DNA from: an uncultured Alphaproteobacteria bacterium
Lineage (GTDB): Bacteria > Pseudomonadota > Alphaproteobacteria > UBA6615
Direction: 5' to 3'
NCBI GenBank assembly: GCA_943787745.1
Contig: CALSNJ010000002.1
Location: forward strand, 124,001-188,000
Length of the DNA: 64,000 bases
The notes beneath the pieces are model-generated. The model saw nothing but the letters and a program-made list of their open reading frames with translations, did no database searches and was not told the DNA's origin. The position numbers and the translations under genes are program-made. Each line of letters starts with the position of its first letter. The stretch's first letter is position 1. Positions 53,617-62,326 of this stretch are shown here, piece by piece.

Positions 53617-55350
53617 ATGCCACATGATGCTGGAATCCCATTTCTCCGAGAGGTGGTCGTATTCCTGGTGATTGCAGCGATTCTGGTGCCACTTTTCGCA
53701 CGTGTACGGATCAGTCCCGTCCTTGGTTTTCTCGTTGCCGGTGTCATTGTTGGTCCCCATGGTCTGGGCGTCTTTGTCGAACAGGCGCACTGGCTGAGTT
53801 ACATCACGTTCACCGATGTCGACAGCATCGCCATCCTTGCCGAGTTCGGCATTGTCTTCTTGCTGTTTTTGATCGGGTTGGAGCTGTCGCTCGGGCGGCT
53901 CTGGTCGATGCGCAAACTGGTGCTCGGACTTGGCTCGTCTCAGGTTGCCCTGACCGGCGTCATTATCGGCACAATCGCTTGGGCTTTGGGGAGTTCGACC
54001 AATGCCGCAATCCTAATCGGCGCCAGCTTTGCGCTGTCTTCGACCGCTGTTGTTGTTGAGGAACTGGTCCAGCGACGTGAGCTCGCAACCCGGGTGGGGC
54101 GGGCCTCATTCTCTGTGTTGTTGCTGCAAGACCTTGCTGTCGTTCCCATTCTGATTCTGGTCGGGGCTTTTGGGGATGCATCAGGCGGTAGTCTTTGGCT
54201 GGCTCTGGGCAAGGGCTTTGGGGTTGCGGCGGCAGCGGCGGCAGCCATCTACGTGCTCGGACGCATCGTCTTGCGGCCCTTGTTTCGTCTGGCCGCTTCG
54301 GCGCGGGCGCCTGAATTTTTTGTCGCCATCACGCTGCTGACCGCCATCGGCGCATCGGCAGCGACAGGTGCCGCGGGGCTTAGTCTCGCATTGGGGGCTT
54401 TCCTGGCTGGTTTGTTGCTCTCGGAAACCGAATTCAAGCATCAGATCGAAGTCGACATTCAGCCGTTCAAGGGCTTGCTGATGGGCTTGTTCTTTCTGAC
54501 GGTGGGTATGGGAATTGATCTGCGTACGCTTGCGGATTCGGGCCTTCTTATTGTCGCGTCGGTACTTGGGTTGCTGATCCTGAAGACCGTTGTCACGACA
54601 ACACTGGCGCGCGCCTTTGGTTTGCCATTCCCCTGTGCCGCCCATGTCGGTCTTCTGCTGGGGCAGGCCGGGGAATTCGGTTTGCTTGTCGTCGGGTTGT
54701 CCATGGCGTCCGGGATCATCGAATCGGGACCGGGACAATTCCTGCTGCTCGTTGCCGCATTGTCGATGATGCTGACCCCCGGACTGGCGATTTTTGGCGC
54801 TCGGGTTTCGCGGTATCTGGAGCGGAACTCGGCCGCGCCATCCCTCGGGCCGTCGCCAGATGAAATCGCAGAGATGGGGGGGCATGTTGTGATCGCGGGA
54901 TATGGGCGTGTTGGGCGCGCCGTCGCGGAATTGTTGCGCGAGGAGCGCATCGACTATGTCGCGCTGGATATGAACGCCCAATTGGTGTCTCAACTTCGAT
55001 CAAGGGACGAGCCGGTCTTCTTTGGCGATGGCCGTCGCGCGGATGTTTTGGCCAAGGTGGGCGCCGACAGAGCGAGTGCGATTGTTCTGACTCTGGATCA
55101 GGAGCGTGAGGCCGAAGATGCCGTACGCGATATCCGTGCCCGCTGGCCGGAAATCCCGATCTATGCGCGCTCGCGCGATCTGGCACATGCCGCTGAATTG
55201 GATGCCGCAGGCGCAACGCGGACTATTCCCGAACTCGCAGAATCGAGCCTGCAGATGGGAGCCTTTGTTCTGATGGGGCTCGGGATACCGATGGACGCCG
55301 TGAACACGGTTTGTGATCGTGTCCGGGACCGGGGCTATGAGGGGCTATGA
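53617..55350 (+). CDS. CPA2-family monovalent cation:proton antiporter (KefB/YbaL-like)
   Basis: 577 residues. About 12 transmembrane segments (roughly 10-395) carry the CPA2 pattern: VLGFLVAGVIVGPHGLG, EFGIVFLLFLIGLELS and VLLLQDLAVVP (the QD pair in the ion site). From about 424, VVIAGYGRVGRAVAELL is a TrkA-N (RCK) nucleotide-binding domain, giving NAD(H) or similar control. A K+ or Na+/H+ antiporter in the inner membrane. The end of the gene lies in a 10-base tandem repeat, so its C-terminal length depends on repeat number. Confidence 0.92.
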   Translation: MPHDAGIPFLREVVVFLVIAAILVPLFARVRISPVLGFLVAGVIVGPHGLGVFVEQAHWLSYITFTDVDSIAILAEFGIVFLLFLIGLELSLGRLWSMRKLVLGLGSSQVALTGVIIGTIAWALGSSTNAAILIGASFALSSTAVVVEELVQRRELATRVGRASFSVLLLQDLAVVPILILVGAFGDASGGSLWLALGKGFGVAAAAAAAIYVLGRIVLRPLFRLAASARAPEFFVAITLLTAIGASAATGAAGLSLALGAFLAGLLLSETEFKHQIEVDIQPFKGLLMGLFFLTVGMGIDLRTLADSGLLIVASVLGLLILKTVVTTTLARAFGLPFPCAAHVGLLLGQAGEFGLLVVGLSMASGIIESGPGQFLLLVAALSMMLTPGLAIFGARVSRYLERNSAAPSLGPSPDEIAEMGGHVVIAGYGRVGRAVAELLREERIDYVALDMNAQLVSQLRSRDEPVFFGDGRRADVLAKVGADRASAIVLTLDQEREAEDAVRDIRARWPEIPIYARSRDLAHAAELDAAGATRTIPELAESSLQMGAFVLMGLGIPMDAVNTVCDRVRDRGYEGL

Positions 55351-55360
55351 GGGGCTATAG
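55331..55360. repeat. 10-base tandem repeat at the end of the antiporter gene
   Basis: GGGGCTATGA occurs at 55331 and 55341, then GGGGCTATAG at 55351, three near-perfect copies. The unit is not a multiple of three, so losing or adding a copy shifts the frame and moves the antiporter stop (TGA at 55348-55350). Slippage is plausible but the effect is confined to the last few residues. Confidence 0.75.
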
Positions 55361-55387
55361 GCCGCACACGGTCTGCTGGGTCACCTC

Positions 55388-56608
55388 ATGACGGCGCAAG
55401 TCACAGTTATCGGCGGCGGGCCAGCAGGCCTTATGGCCGCCGAAGTCCTGCTTTCTCATGGTGTGGGCGTTGATGTCTTTGATGCGATGCCGTCCTTGGG
55501 CCGTAAGTTCCTGATGGCGGGAAAGAGTGGACTCAACCTCACGCATAACGAACCGAAGGCAGATTTTCTTACACGGTTTGGCGCGGCACAGGCGCAGCTT
55601 GCTCCGGCGATCGAAGGTTTTGATGCGGATTCCATCAGGGCGTGGTCGGACAGCCAGGGGATTGAAACCTTTGTTGGCAGTTCGGGACGTGTGTTCCCGA
55701 CAAACTTCAAGGCAGCACCGTTGCTGCGCGCCTGGCTTCATCAGCTCCGAACGGCGGGTGCGCGTATCCATGTTCGGCACAAGTGGACAGGATGGTCGGA
55801 GGATGGCGCGCTGAAATTCGATACGCCGGAGGGTGAAGTGCGGCATATGACCGACGCGACAGTGCTCGCGTTGGGAGGGGCCAGTTGGCCCAAACTTGGT
55901 TCCGACGGGACGTGGATGGCCGTGCTCAATCGGGTTGGTGCGCAAACCCGACCGTTCAAGCCTGCGAACTCGGGGTTTGATGTCGACTGGAGTCCGCATT
56001 TTAGAGAACGCTTCCCGGGTGAACCTGTGAAATCGGTCGTACTGTCATTCGCAGAACGACGCGTGGAAGGTGAATTCGTCGTAAGTGAAACAGGTGTGGA
56101 GGGAAGCGCGATTTATACGCTTTCTGCTCCTCTGCGCGATGCCATCTTGAAAGACGATGTGGCCACATTGCTTCTCGATCTAGCGCCTGACAGGAGTATC
56201 GAACGCCTTGTTGCGGATATCTCCCGACCGCGGGGAAAGCGGTCGATGTCCAATCATTTGCGTCGTGTGACGGGACTGACAGGGGTAAAGGCTGGGCTGT
56301 TGCGCGAGATATGTGCGGCGGAGATATTCGCTGATCCACAAAAGCTCGCGGAAAGCATTAAAGCTTTGCCGCTGCAGCTTTCGGCGACACGGCCGCTGGC
56401 AGAAGCCATCAGCAGTGCGGGTGGTCTCGCGTTTGATGGGGTCGATGAAAACTACATGCTGCGGACGCGCGAGGGCGTGTTCTGCGCCGGTGAAATGCTC
56501 GACTGGGAAGCCCCGACCGGGGGCTATCTGTTGACTGCATGTTTCGCCACGGGTCGAGCTGCCGGTGAGGGCGCGGCCCGCTGGTTGGCTCAACGTCAGG
56601 AGCGATGA
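55388..56608 (+). CDS. HI0933/BaiN-type flavoprotein (NAD(P)/FAD-dependent oxidoreductase)
   Basis: 406 residues. FAD fold [21 protein letters not shown], then GRKFLMAGKSGLNLTHN, a second family block VLALGGASWPKLGSDGTW, and C-terminal FCAGEMLDWEAPTGGYLLTACFATG. This is the HI0933-like TIGR03862 group, whose reactions are largely unknown (BaiN relatives reduce unsaturated bile acids). Alone, 37 bases after the antiporter, with no clear ribosome site. Confidence 0.9.
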   Translation: MTAQVTVIGGGPAGLMAAEVLLSHGVGVDVFDAMPSLGRKFLMAGKSGLNLTHNEPKADFLTRFGAAQAQLAPAIEGFDADSIRAWSDSQGIETFVGSSGRVFPTNFKAAPLLRAWLHQLRTAGARIHVRHKWTGWSEDGALKFDTPEGEVRHMTDATVLALGGASWPKLGSDGTWMAVLNRVGAQTRPFKPANSGFDVDWSPHFRERFPGEPVKSVVLSFAERRVEGEFVVSETGVEGSAIYTLSAPLRDAILKDDVATLLLDLAPDRSIERLVADISRPRGKRSMSNHLRRVTGLTGVKAGLLREICAAEIFADPQKLAESIKALPLQLSATRPLAEAISSAGGLAFDGVDENYMLRTREGVFCAGEMLDWEAPTGGYLLTACFATGRAAGEGAARWLAQRQER

Positions 56609-56665
56609 AATATTTTGCGTGCGGATTGATATTCACCCGCCGTGTTGTGCTATCAGCCCAGCTCT

Positions 56666-58558
56666 ATGCTGAACCTCAATTCCATTACCGCGCGTCTGGG
56701 CGGACAAACCATCCTTGATGGTGCGACGGCATCTTTGCCGGCGCGCAGCCGTGTCGGGATTGTGGGTCGGAACGGTGCGGGAAAATCGACCCTGCTGAAA
56801 ATTATTGCCGGCGAGATGGACCTCGATGACGGTTCTGTCGAGACGCCACGCAACACCCGCATCGGATATGTGGCGCAGGAAGCCCCCGGGGGTACCGCCA
56901 CACCGTTCGAGATGGTGCTTGCGGCCGATGAAGAGCGCGTTGAATTGCTCGCACGCGCCGAACAGGTCACCGACGCGACGGATATCGCTGATGTGCATGA
57001 ACGCCTGAACATGATCGATGCCCATGGGGCGCCGGCCCGTGCCTCACGCATTCTCGCGGGTCTTGGGTTTGATGAAGAGGCGCAGCACCAGCCAATGTCC
57101 TCCTTCTCAGGTGGCTGGCGGATGCGCGTGTCGCTGGCGGGGCTGCTGTTCTCCCGGCCTGATCTGCTGTTGCTCGATGAGCCTTCGAACCATCTGGATC
57201 TCGAAGCCTCGCTCTGGCTGGAATCTTTCCTCAAGACCTATCCGGCGTCCATGGTGATTGTCAGTCATGAACGCGACCTGCTCAACAATGTGGCCGATCA
57301 CATCCTTCATGTGCAGGGCGGCAAAATCACGTTGTATACCGGCGGCTATGACGCATTTGAGCGCCAGCGCTCGGAGCGGTTGAACCAGATTGAGGCGATG
57401 CGGCGCAGTCAGGAGGACAAGCGCGCGAAGCTCCAGGCCTATGTGGACCGCTGGCGCTACAAGGCCCATACGGCCAAGCAGGCGCAAAGTCGGATGAAGG
57501 CGCTGGACCGGATGGAGCCGATTGCAGCCGCAATGGAAGACCCGACGCTTCGGTTCGATTTTCCCAATCCCGATGAGTTGCGTCCGCCGTTGATCGTGGC
57601 CGATGACGCGGCTGTGGGATACGTGGCCGATACGCCGATACTCTCAAAGCTGAATTTCCGGATCGATCCCGATGATCGCATCGCGTTTCTGGGCCGGAAC
57701 GGCAACGGCAAGACCACTCTGGCACGCCTGCTGGCCGGACAGCTTGAACCGATGGCGGGCGGTATGACGGCCAGCGGCAAGCTGCGCGTTGGTTATTTCG
57801 CCCAGCATCAGGTCGAGGAGCTGATTGCAGATGATACGCCACTGCAGCATATGGCGCGCTTGCTGGGAGACGCCAAGCCGGGTGTTGTGCGCTCGCAGCT
57901 TGGACGTTTCGGGTTTTCCGGCGAAAAGGTTCATCTCGAAGTCCGGAAGCTTTCGGGCGGTGAGCGCGCGCGGTTGGCGCTGGCGCTGATCACACGGGAT
58001 GCACCGCATATTTTGATCCTCGATGAGCCGACGAACCATCTTGATGTCGATGCGCGCGAGGCGTTGGTGCAAGCGCTCAATGCCTTTGAGGGGGCCGTTG
58101 TGGTGGTCAGCCATGACCGACATTTGCTGGAGATGACAGCGGACCGCCTTGTGTTGATCGACGCGGGTCGGGCCGAAGAGTTTGCGGGCAGCCTTGATGA
58201 CTATCGTGACCAGTTGCTGGGGCGTGGTGAGAAAAAGCCTAGTGCGGCTGTTGAAGAAAAAAAGGTGAAGCGCGGAAACAAGAAGGATGAGCGCCGCGCC
58301 GCTGCGCAGGAACGCGAGCGTACCAAACATCTGCGTGATGCTGTTCGCGCGGCGGAGAAAGGTATGGCGATGCTGACCGAACAGCGAACAGAAGTTGATC
58401 GTGCGATGTTCGACCCCGATAGCGCCTCGAAAACCTATCAGGGAAAGTCCACGGCTGATCTGATGAAGCTGCGCGGTGAAGTCGAAAAGAAGCTGGAGCG
58501 GGCCGAAGCTGTCTGGCTCGAGGCCAGCGAAGCCCTTGAGGGGCTGAGCGCCAGCTAA
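56666..58558 (+). CDS. ABC-F family ATPase (YheS/Uup-like)
   Basis: 630 residues, start ATG 56666 (an earlier TTG is possible but adds unconserved residues). Two ABC modules: Walker A GRNGAGKST and GRNGNGKTT, signatures FSGGWRMRV and LSGGERARL, Walker B LLLLDEPSNHLD and ILILDEPTNHLD. The linker region is rich in Lys/Arg with RYKAHTAKQAQSRMKAL, and a charged coiled coil closes the protein. No membrane segment: ABC-F proteins act on the ribosome. YheS-like size. Overlaps the convergent M20 gene by 4 bases. Confidence 0.93.
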   Translation: MLNLNSITARLGGQTILDGATASLPARSRVGIVGRNGAGKSTLLKIIAGEMDLDDGSVETPRNTRIGYVAQEAPGGTATPFEMVLAADEERVELLARAEQVTDATDIADVHERLNMIDAHGAPARASRILAGLGFDEEAQHQPMSSFSGGWRMRVSLAGLLFSRPDLLLLDEPSNHLDLEASLWLESFLKTYPASMVIVSHERDLLNNVADHILHVQGGKITLYTGGYDAFERQRSERLNQIEAMRRSQEDKRAKLQAYVDRWRYKAHTAKQAQSRMKALDRMEPIAAAMEDPTLRFDFPNPDELRPPLIVADDAAVGYVADTPILSKLNFRIDPDDRIAFLGRNGNGKTTLARLLAGQLEPMAGGMTASGKLRVGYFAQHQVEELIADDTPLQHMARLLGDAKPGVVRSQLGRFGFSGEKVHLEVRKLSGGERARLALALITRDAPHILILDEPTNHLDVDAREALVQALNAFEGAVVVVSHDRHLLEMTADRLVLIDAGRAEEFAGSLDDYRDQLLGRGEKKPSAAVEEKKVKRGNKKDERRAAAQERERTKHLRDAVRAAEKGMAMLTEQRTEVDRAMFDPDSASKTYQGKSTADLMKLRGEVEKKLERAEAVWLEASEALEGLSAS

Positions 58559-59955
58559 GTTTGCCGTGGCGCTTTGCCGTCTCCGATATCCCAGAACAAT
58601 CCTGCCATCACCTGCAGACCTTCGCGGGCAACGGATTCCAGCATGTGTTCATTGGGTGCGTGTTGATTGCACCCAGCATAGGAATGCGGGACCCACACCG
58701 TCGGCAGGTTGAGCACTTCCATGAACACATCATTGGGAATGCCACCGCCTATGTTGGGGACCAGGGCCGGTGCGGCGTTCAGTGTCTCGGTAAAGGAATT
58801 GACGACGAGTTTGACCCAGGGGTCGTTATGGTCCTGTCGGGTGGCACGCATGCCTGCCATCCGTGTGGGTGTCACGGTCACGTCATGGAATCCGTGCCGG
58901 TCGAGATGGCGGCGCAGTGCGGGCAGGACATCATCGGGGTTGGTGCCAACAACATAACGAAGCTGACAGACCGCACGAGCTTCCGGGGCAATCGCGTTTT
59001 GTGGTTTCGCCGGGTCCCCGAGTTCGAGCGCGAGAATGGCAAAACTGTTCCAGCCATAGACACGTTCTTCGGGGGACAGACCTTCTTCGCCCCAGTCCCG
59101 GTCGATTTCCGGTGATCCTTCGCCGCCTGCGACTTTGATGTCGGCCAGCACATTTCGGATTTCTGGGGTTAGCGTATCAGGACGCCATTCCGGCACAGCG
59201 ATCTGACCCCGCGGGTCGGTCAGGGATGCGAGTGCATGTGAGAGGACTGTGCCTGGGTCCCGTAACAGGCCTCCCCAATTGCCAGAGTGGTGCGCGCCGT
59301 TACGAAGTTCGAGGGCGAGCTCGAAGTTCACGAGGCCGCGCGAACCCAAAACGATGGTGGCGCGTGCTGGGTCGAGGCGCGGGCCGTCAGAGGCGATTAG
59401 GACATCTGCGCGGAGCAATTCGCGATGTTCCTCGCAGAAGGCGCGCAGGCCCCGCGATCCCATTTCCTCGTCGCTTTCCAGCAATAGTGTGCAGTTGAAT
59501 CCCAGTGCGCCGCGTTCAGCGATGACAGCGCGCAGCCCTCCGATATTGGTCCAGTGCTGGCCCTTGTTGTCTGCCGTGCCCCGTCCGTAGAGGCGTCCGT
59601 CTTTGGCGACGACCGTCCAGGGTGCGAGGCCGCTTTGCCAGCGGTCATCCTGTCCGACCACCACGTCGCAATGCCCATAGATCAGAACTGTCGGAAGATC
59701 ATCGCCTTCATGGCGTTCGGCCACAAGTACAGGCCCAGCTTCGGGCACCGGGTTTTCAAGCAATGTTTGGGTAAAGCCCAGTGCGTCGAGATCGGGCCCA
59801 AGTGTCTCGTCGAAGTAGTGCGCAAGTGCAGCGTGGGCATCCGGCAACTGGCTTTGCGTCGGGCTGGCCACAAGGCGCGCCAAACCGCCGACAAAACTGC
59901 CGTCGTCAAAATGCTGCGCGGCGCGCGCTATGGCGCCCCCGCGCGTCCCGGTCAT
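58555..59955 (-). CDS. M20-family metallopeptidase/dipeptidase
   Basis: 466 residues. Metal ligands of the M20 family: IYGHCDVVVG, GRGTADNKGQHW with the bridging Asp, and LLLESDEEMGS with the Glu-Glu pair; near the end PHSYAGCNQHAPNEH gives the last His. An inserted dimerisation domain occupies about 200-320. Hydrolyses dipeptides or N-acyl amino acids with two zinc ions, cytoplasmic since no signal is seen. Substrate not set by neighbours. Confidence 0.92.
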   Translation of the reverse strand: MTGTRGGAIARAAQHFDDGSFVGGLARLVASPTQSQLPDAHAALAHYFDETLGPDLDALGFTQTLLENPVPEAGPVLVAERHEGDDLPTVLIYGHCDVVVGQDDRWQSGLAPWTVVAKDGRLYGRGTADNKGQHWTNIGGLRAVIAERGALGFNCTLLLESDEEMGSRGLRAFCEEHRELLRADVLIASDGPRLDPARATIVLGSRGLVNFELALELRNGAHHSGNWGGLLRDPGTVLSHALASLTDPRGQIAVPEWRPDTLTPEIRNVLADIKVAGGEGSPEIDRDWGEEGLSPEERVYGWNSFAILALELGDPAKPQNAIAPEARAVCQLRYVVGTNPDDVLPALRRHLDRHGFHDVTVTPTRMAGMRATRQDHNDPWVKLVVNSFTETLNAAPALVPNIGGGIPNDVFMEVLNLPTVWVPHSYAGCNQHAPNEHMLESVAREGLQVMAGLFWDIGDGKAPRQT

Positions 59956-59963
59956 TGAAGGCC

Positions 59964-60467
59964 TCAGGCGGCTTCGTAAGAGTCGCGTGAGACCGTCATC
60001 AGATCTTTGCCCTCTATCCGGATCAATCGCGTGTCGCTTGTCCGCTTGGGCGAATGCAGACGGCCGGTCGGATAGGCAACGGCCATACCGGGGTTGAGGT
60101 CATAGGATTTCACCGGCTTGACCTTCCCGGGCTTGTCGCCATGCGGCGGTTCGATCTGCTCGAACTCGGTCATCACGGTCTGGTTGGTCACCTGACCGTA
60201 AATCGCCCAGGTGTTGCCGTGGTCATGAGGGGGGGCTTCATTGGCACCTTTGAACAAATGGGAGCAAATGCAGAAGCCGAGGTCAGGGTCCTCATAAAGG
60301 ACCTTTCGGTTTTCCTGATTGTTAGGGCCGAGATGGGTGCTGATGAAGTCATCGTCCACGAGATATTTTTCAACCACGCGGCGGACCTTGTCGAGATTGG
60401 CTTCGTCGGAACCGTTCTGGAGGATGTTCCGGCACTCTTCTGCAAAGGTCTCGATATTTTGGCTCAT
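59964..60467 (-). CDS. Thiol-dioxygenase-like cupin (cysteine dioxygenase family)
   Basis: 167 residues from ATG 60467 (a GATGAGA site lies just before it; starts at 60509 or 60560 would add unconserved residues). The three-His iron site of cysteine dioxygenase-type cupins is visible: H81 and H83 in PPHDHGNTW and H138 in PTGRLHSP. The reaction may be oxidation of cysteine or a related thiol. It is divergent from the rhodanese gene 90 bases away, making a sulfur-metabolism link likely. Exact substrate unknown. Confidence 0.83.
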   Translation of the reverse strand: MSQNIETFAEECRNILQNGSDEANLDKVRRVVEKYLVDDDFISTHLGPNNQENRKVLYEDPDLGFCICSHLFKGANEAPPHDHGNTWAIYGQVTNQTVMTEFEQIEPPHGDKPGKVKPVKSYDLNPGMAVAYPTGRLHSPKRTSDTRLIRIEGKDLMTVSRDSYEAA

Positions 60468-60558
60468 GGTCTCATCATCGCTTTTGTCAGGTGGACTGGT
60501 ATCATGCATCGAACAGCGCCTATGCTCAATACACATTTCTTTTTTGTAGTTTGGGATC

Positions 60559-62154
60559 ATGACAAATATCGATTCTGCGCGTCTGCGCGCGGCCCTTCAG
60601 GATGGTGGTGAGATTGCTCTGCTCGATGTGCGAGAACAGGGCGAGTTCGGGCAATGCCATCTGTTTCATGCCAACAACACGCCGCTCAGTCGGATTGAGC
60701 TGGAAATCGTTCGTCTGGTGCCCCGGAAGGATACCCGAATTGTCCTGACATCAGCCGGGGTTCCCGGATTGTGTGACTCTGCGGCTGCCGTTCTTGAGCG
60801 CATGGGTTACAGCGATGTCAGCATTTCTGCAGATGGCCCGGTTGCTTGGGAAGCAAACGGGTTTACGCTCTATTCCGGTATCAACGTCCCAAGCAAAGCC
60901 TTTGGAGAGGCCGTCGAGCATCATTTTGCCACACCGTCGATCGACCCGGTTGAGCTCAAGAAAATGCAGGACCGCGGGGACGATTTGGTGATCCTTGATT
61001 CCCGGACATTTGCCGAGTACCGGAATATGAGTATCCCCGGCGGTGTCAGTGTACCGGGCGGTGAGCTCGCCTATCGTGTCCGTGATTTTGCCCCATCACC
61101 CGAGACAACGGTCATTGTGAATTGCGCCGGGCGTACACGCAGCATTGTCGGAGCGCAATCCGTGATCAATTCCGGCATCCCGAACCGGGTTCTCGCGCTG
61201 GAGAATGGCACCATGGGGTGGCATCTGGCAGGGCTTAAACTGGAGCACGGCCGAACGGATCGGTATTCGGATGGCGATCCGAGCACGATGGAGGCCGCGG
61301 AGACCATGCGGGCCCGGATTGCCCAGGATTATGGAATACCGTCCATCGATCATGAAACGCTGGCGACGTGGCGTGCGCAAGCCGATGAACGCACGCTCTA
61401 TCTTCTTGATGTGCGCGACCCCGGCGAATACCTGGCCGGTCACTTGCCGGGCGCCCGGTCTGCGCCAGGCGGGCAGCTTGTTCAGGCAACCGACTTTCAG
61501 ATTGGTGTGCCGTCGGGTCGGGTCGTCCTGATCGACGATACCGGGGTGCGGGCGACCATGACGGCCCACTGGCTTGTGCAGATGGGGTATCCAGAGGTTT
61601 ACGTGCTCAAAGGTGGGGTGGGCCCAAGCGGTGATCTGGAGTCGGGCCCGGAGTTGAGAATGGCTGGTGCTGATGTGCCGCTGATTTCACCTGCCGAATT
61701 GGCTGCCCGGATGGAAACAGATGATGTGTTTGTTCTGGACCTGGGGGAGAGCCGGCTGCATCGAAAAAGCCACGTCCCTGGCGCCCAATGGGCTATTCGC
61801 ACGCGAATAGCGCAAACAGGGCCGAAACTACCCGACAGCGGCCTGGTTGTTTTGACTTCGGAAGACGATGCGATAGCGCGCCTGGCTGTTGCAGAAACCA
61901 AATCTCTCACAGATGCCGAAGTGGTTGTGCTTGCCGGGGGAACGAATGCCTGGATTGACGCGGATATGCCAAGCGAGGGTGATCCAACCTACCCGGCTGA
62001 TGAGAATTGTATTGATGTCTATCTTCGGGCGTATGACCGAAATGCAGATGTTGAAATGCGAATGCAGGAATATATCGACTGGGAAATCGCTCTGGTTGAC
62101 CAGATATCCCGTGATTCCGATGTTAGTTTCAGATTGGGCCCGATATTAAAGTAG
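60559..62154 (+). CDS. Four-domain rhodanese-like protein
   Basis: 531 residues, four rhodanese-fold domains at about 5-105, 125-230, 262-355 and 375-475, then a tail. Each shows an ALLDVRE-like or LDSRT/LLDVRD motif. Only domain 2 keeps a catalytic Cys (C189 in VNCAGRTRS); the active-site loops of domains 1, 3 and 4 have Ser or Asp there. So one domain probably transfers sulfur and the others are structural or regulatory. Divergent from a thiol-dioxygenase-like gene. No signal peptide, so cytoplasmic. Confidence 0.9.
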   Translation: MTNIDSARLRAALQDGGEIALLDVREQGEFGQCHLFHANNTPLSRIELEIVRLVPRKDTRIVLTSAGVPGLCDSAAAVLERMGYSDVSISADGPVAWEANGFTLYSGINVPSKAFGEAVEHHFATPSIDPVELKKMQDRGDDLVILDSRTFAEYRNMSIPGGVSVPGGELAYRVRDFAPSPETTVIVNCAGRTRSIVGAQSVINSGIPNRVLALENGTMGWHLAGLKLEHGRTDRYSDGDPSTMEAAETMRARIAQDYGIPSIDHETLATWRAQADERTLYLLDVRDPGEYLAGHLPGARSAPGGQLVQATDFQIGVPSGRVVLIDDTGVRATMTAHWLVQMGYPEVYVLKGGVGPSGDLESGPELRMAGADVPLISPAELAARMETDDVFVLDLGESRLHRKSHVPGAQWAIRTRIAQTGPKLPDSGLVVLTSEDDAIARLAVAETKSLTDAEVVVLAGGTNAWIDADMPSEGDPTYPADENCIDVYLRAYDRNADVEMRMQEYIDWEIALVDQISRDSDVSFRLGPILK

Positions 62155-62206
62155 TTAAAAATCAAACAGTTAGTCATTCAGTTCCCATTTTGGTGGAATA
62201 AGGTAC

Positions 62207-62231
62207 GGAACAATCCGGCCTCGGACACGTT
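62207..62231 (+). promoter_or_regulatory. Putative EcfG-type general-stress promoter for OmpA-like lipoprotein
   Basis: GGAAC (62207-62211), a 16-base spacer and CGTT (62228-62231) match the EcfG consensus exactly. The OmpA-type gene starts at 62327, 95 bases downstream, with no gene between. Confidence 0.72.
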
Positions 62232-62326
62232 AAAGCCTTAGTTCGGATCTATTTTTGTGTTCGTCCCGTAAACTGGGGGTTCGGCATTCGGCTGGGCAAG
62301 GTTTGCGCAAAATGAGGGGCAACTCC

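Noticed and set aside
54181-54993. 270-codon minus-strand ORF in the antiporter gene
   Set aside because: Gln/Arg-rich antisense text; the plus-strand gene is a clear CPA2 antiporter.
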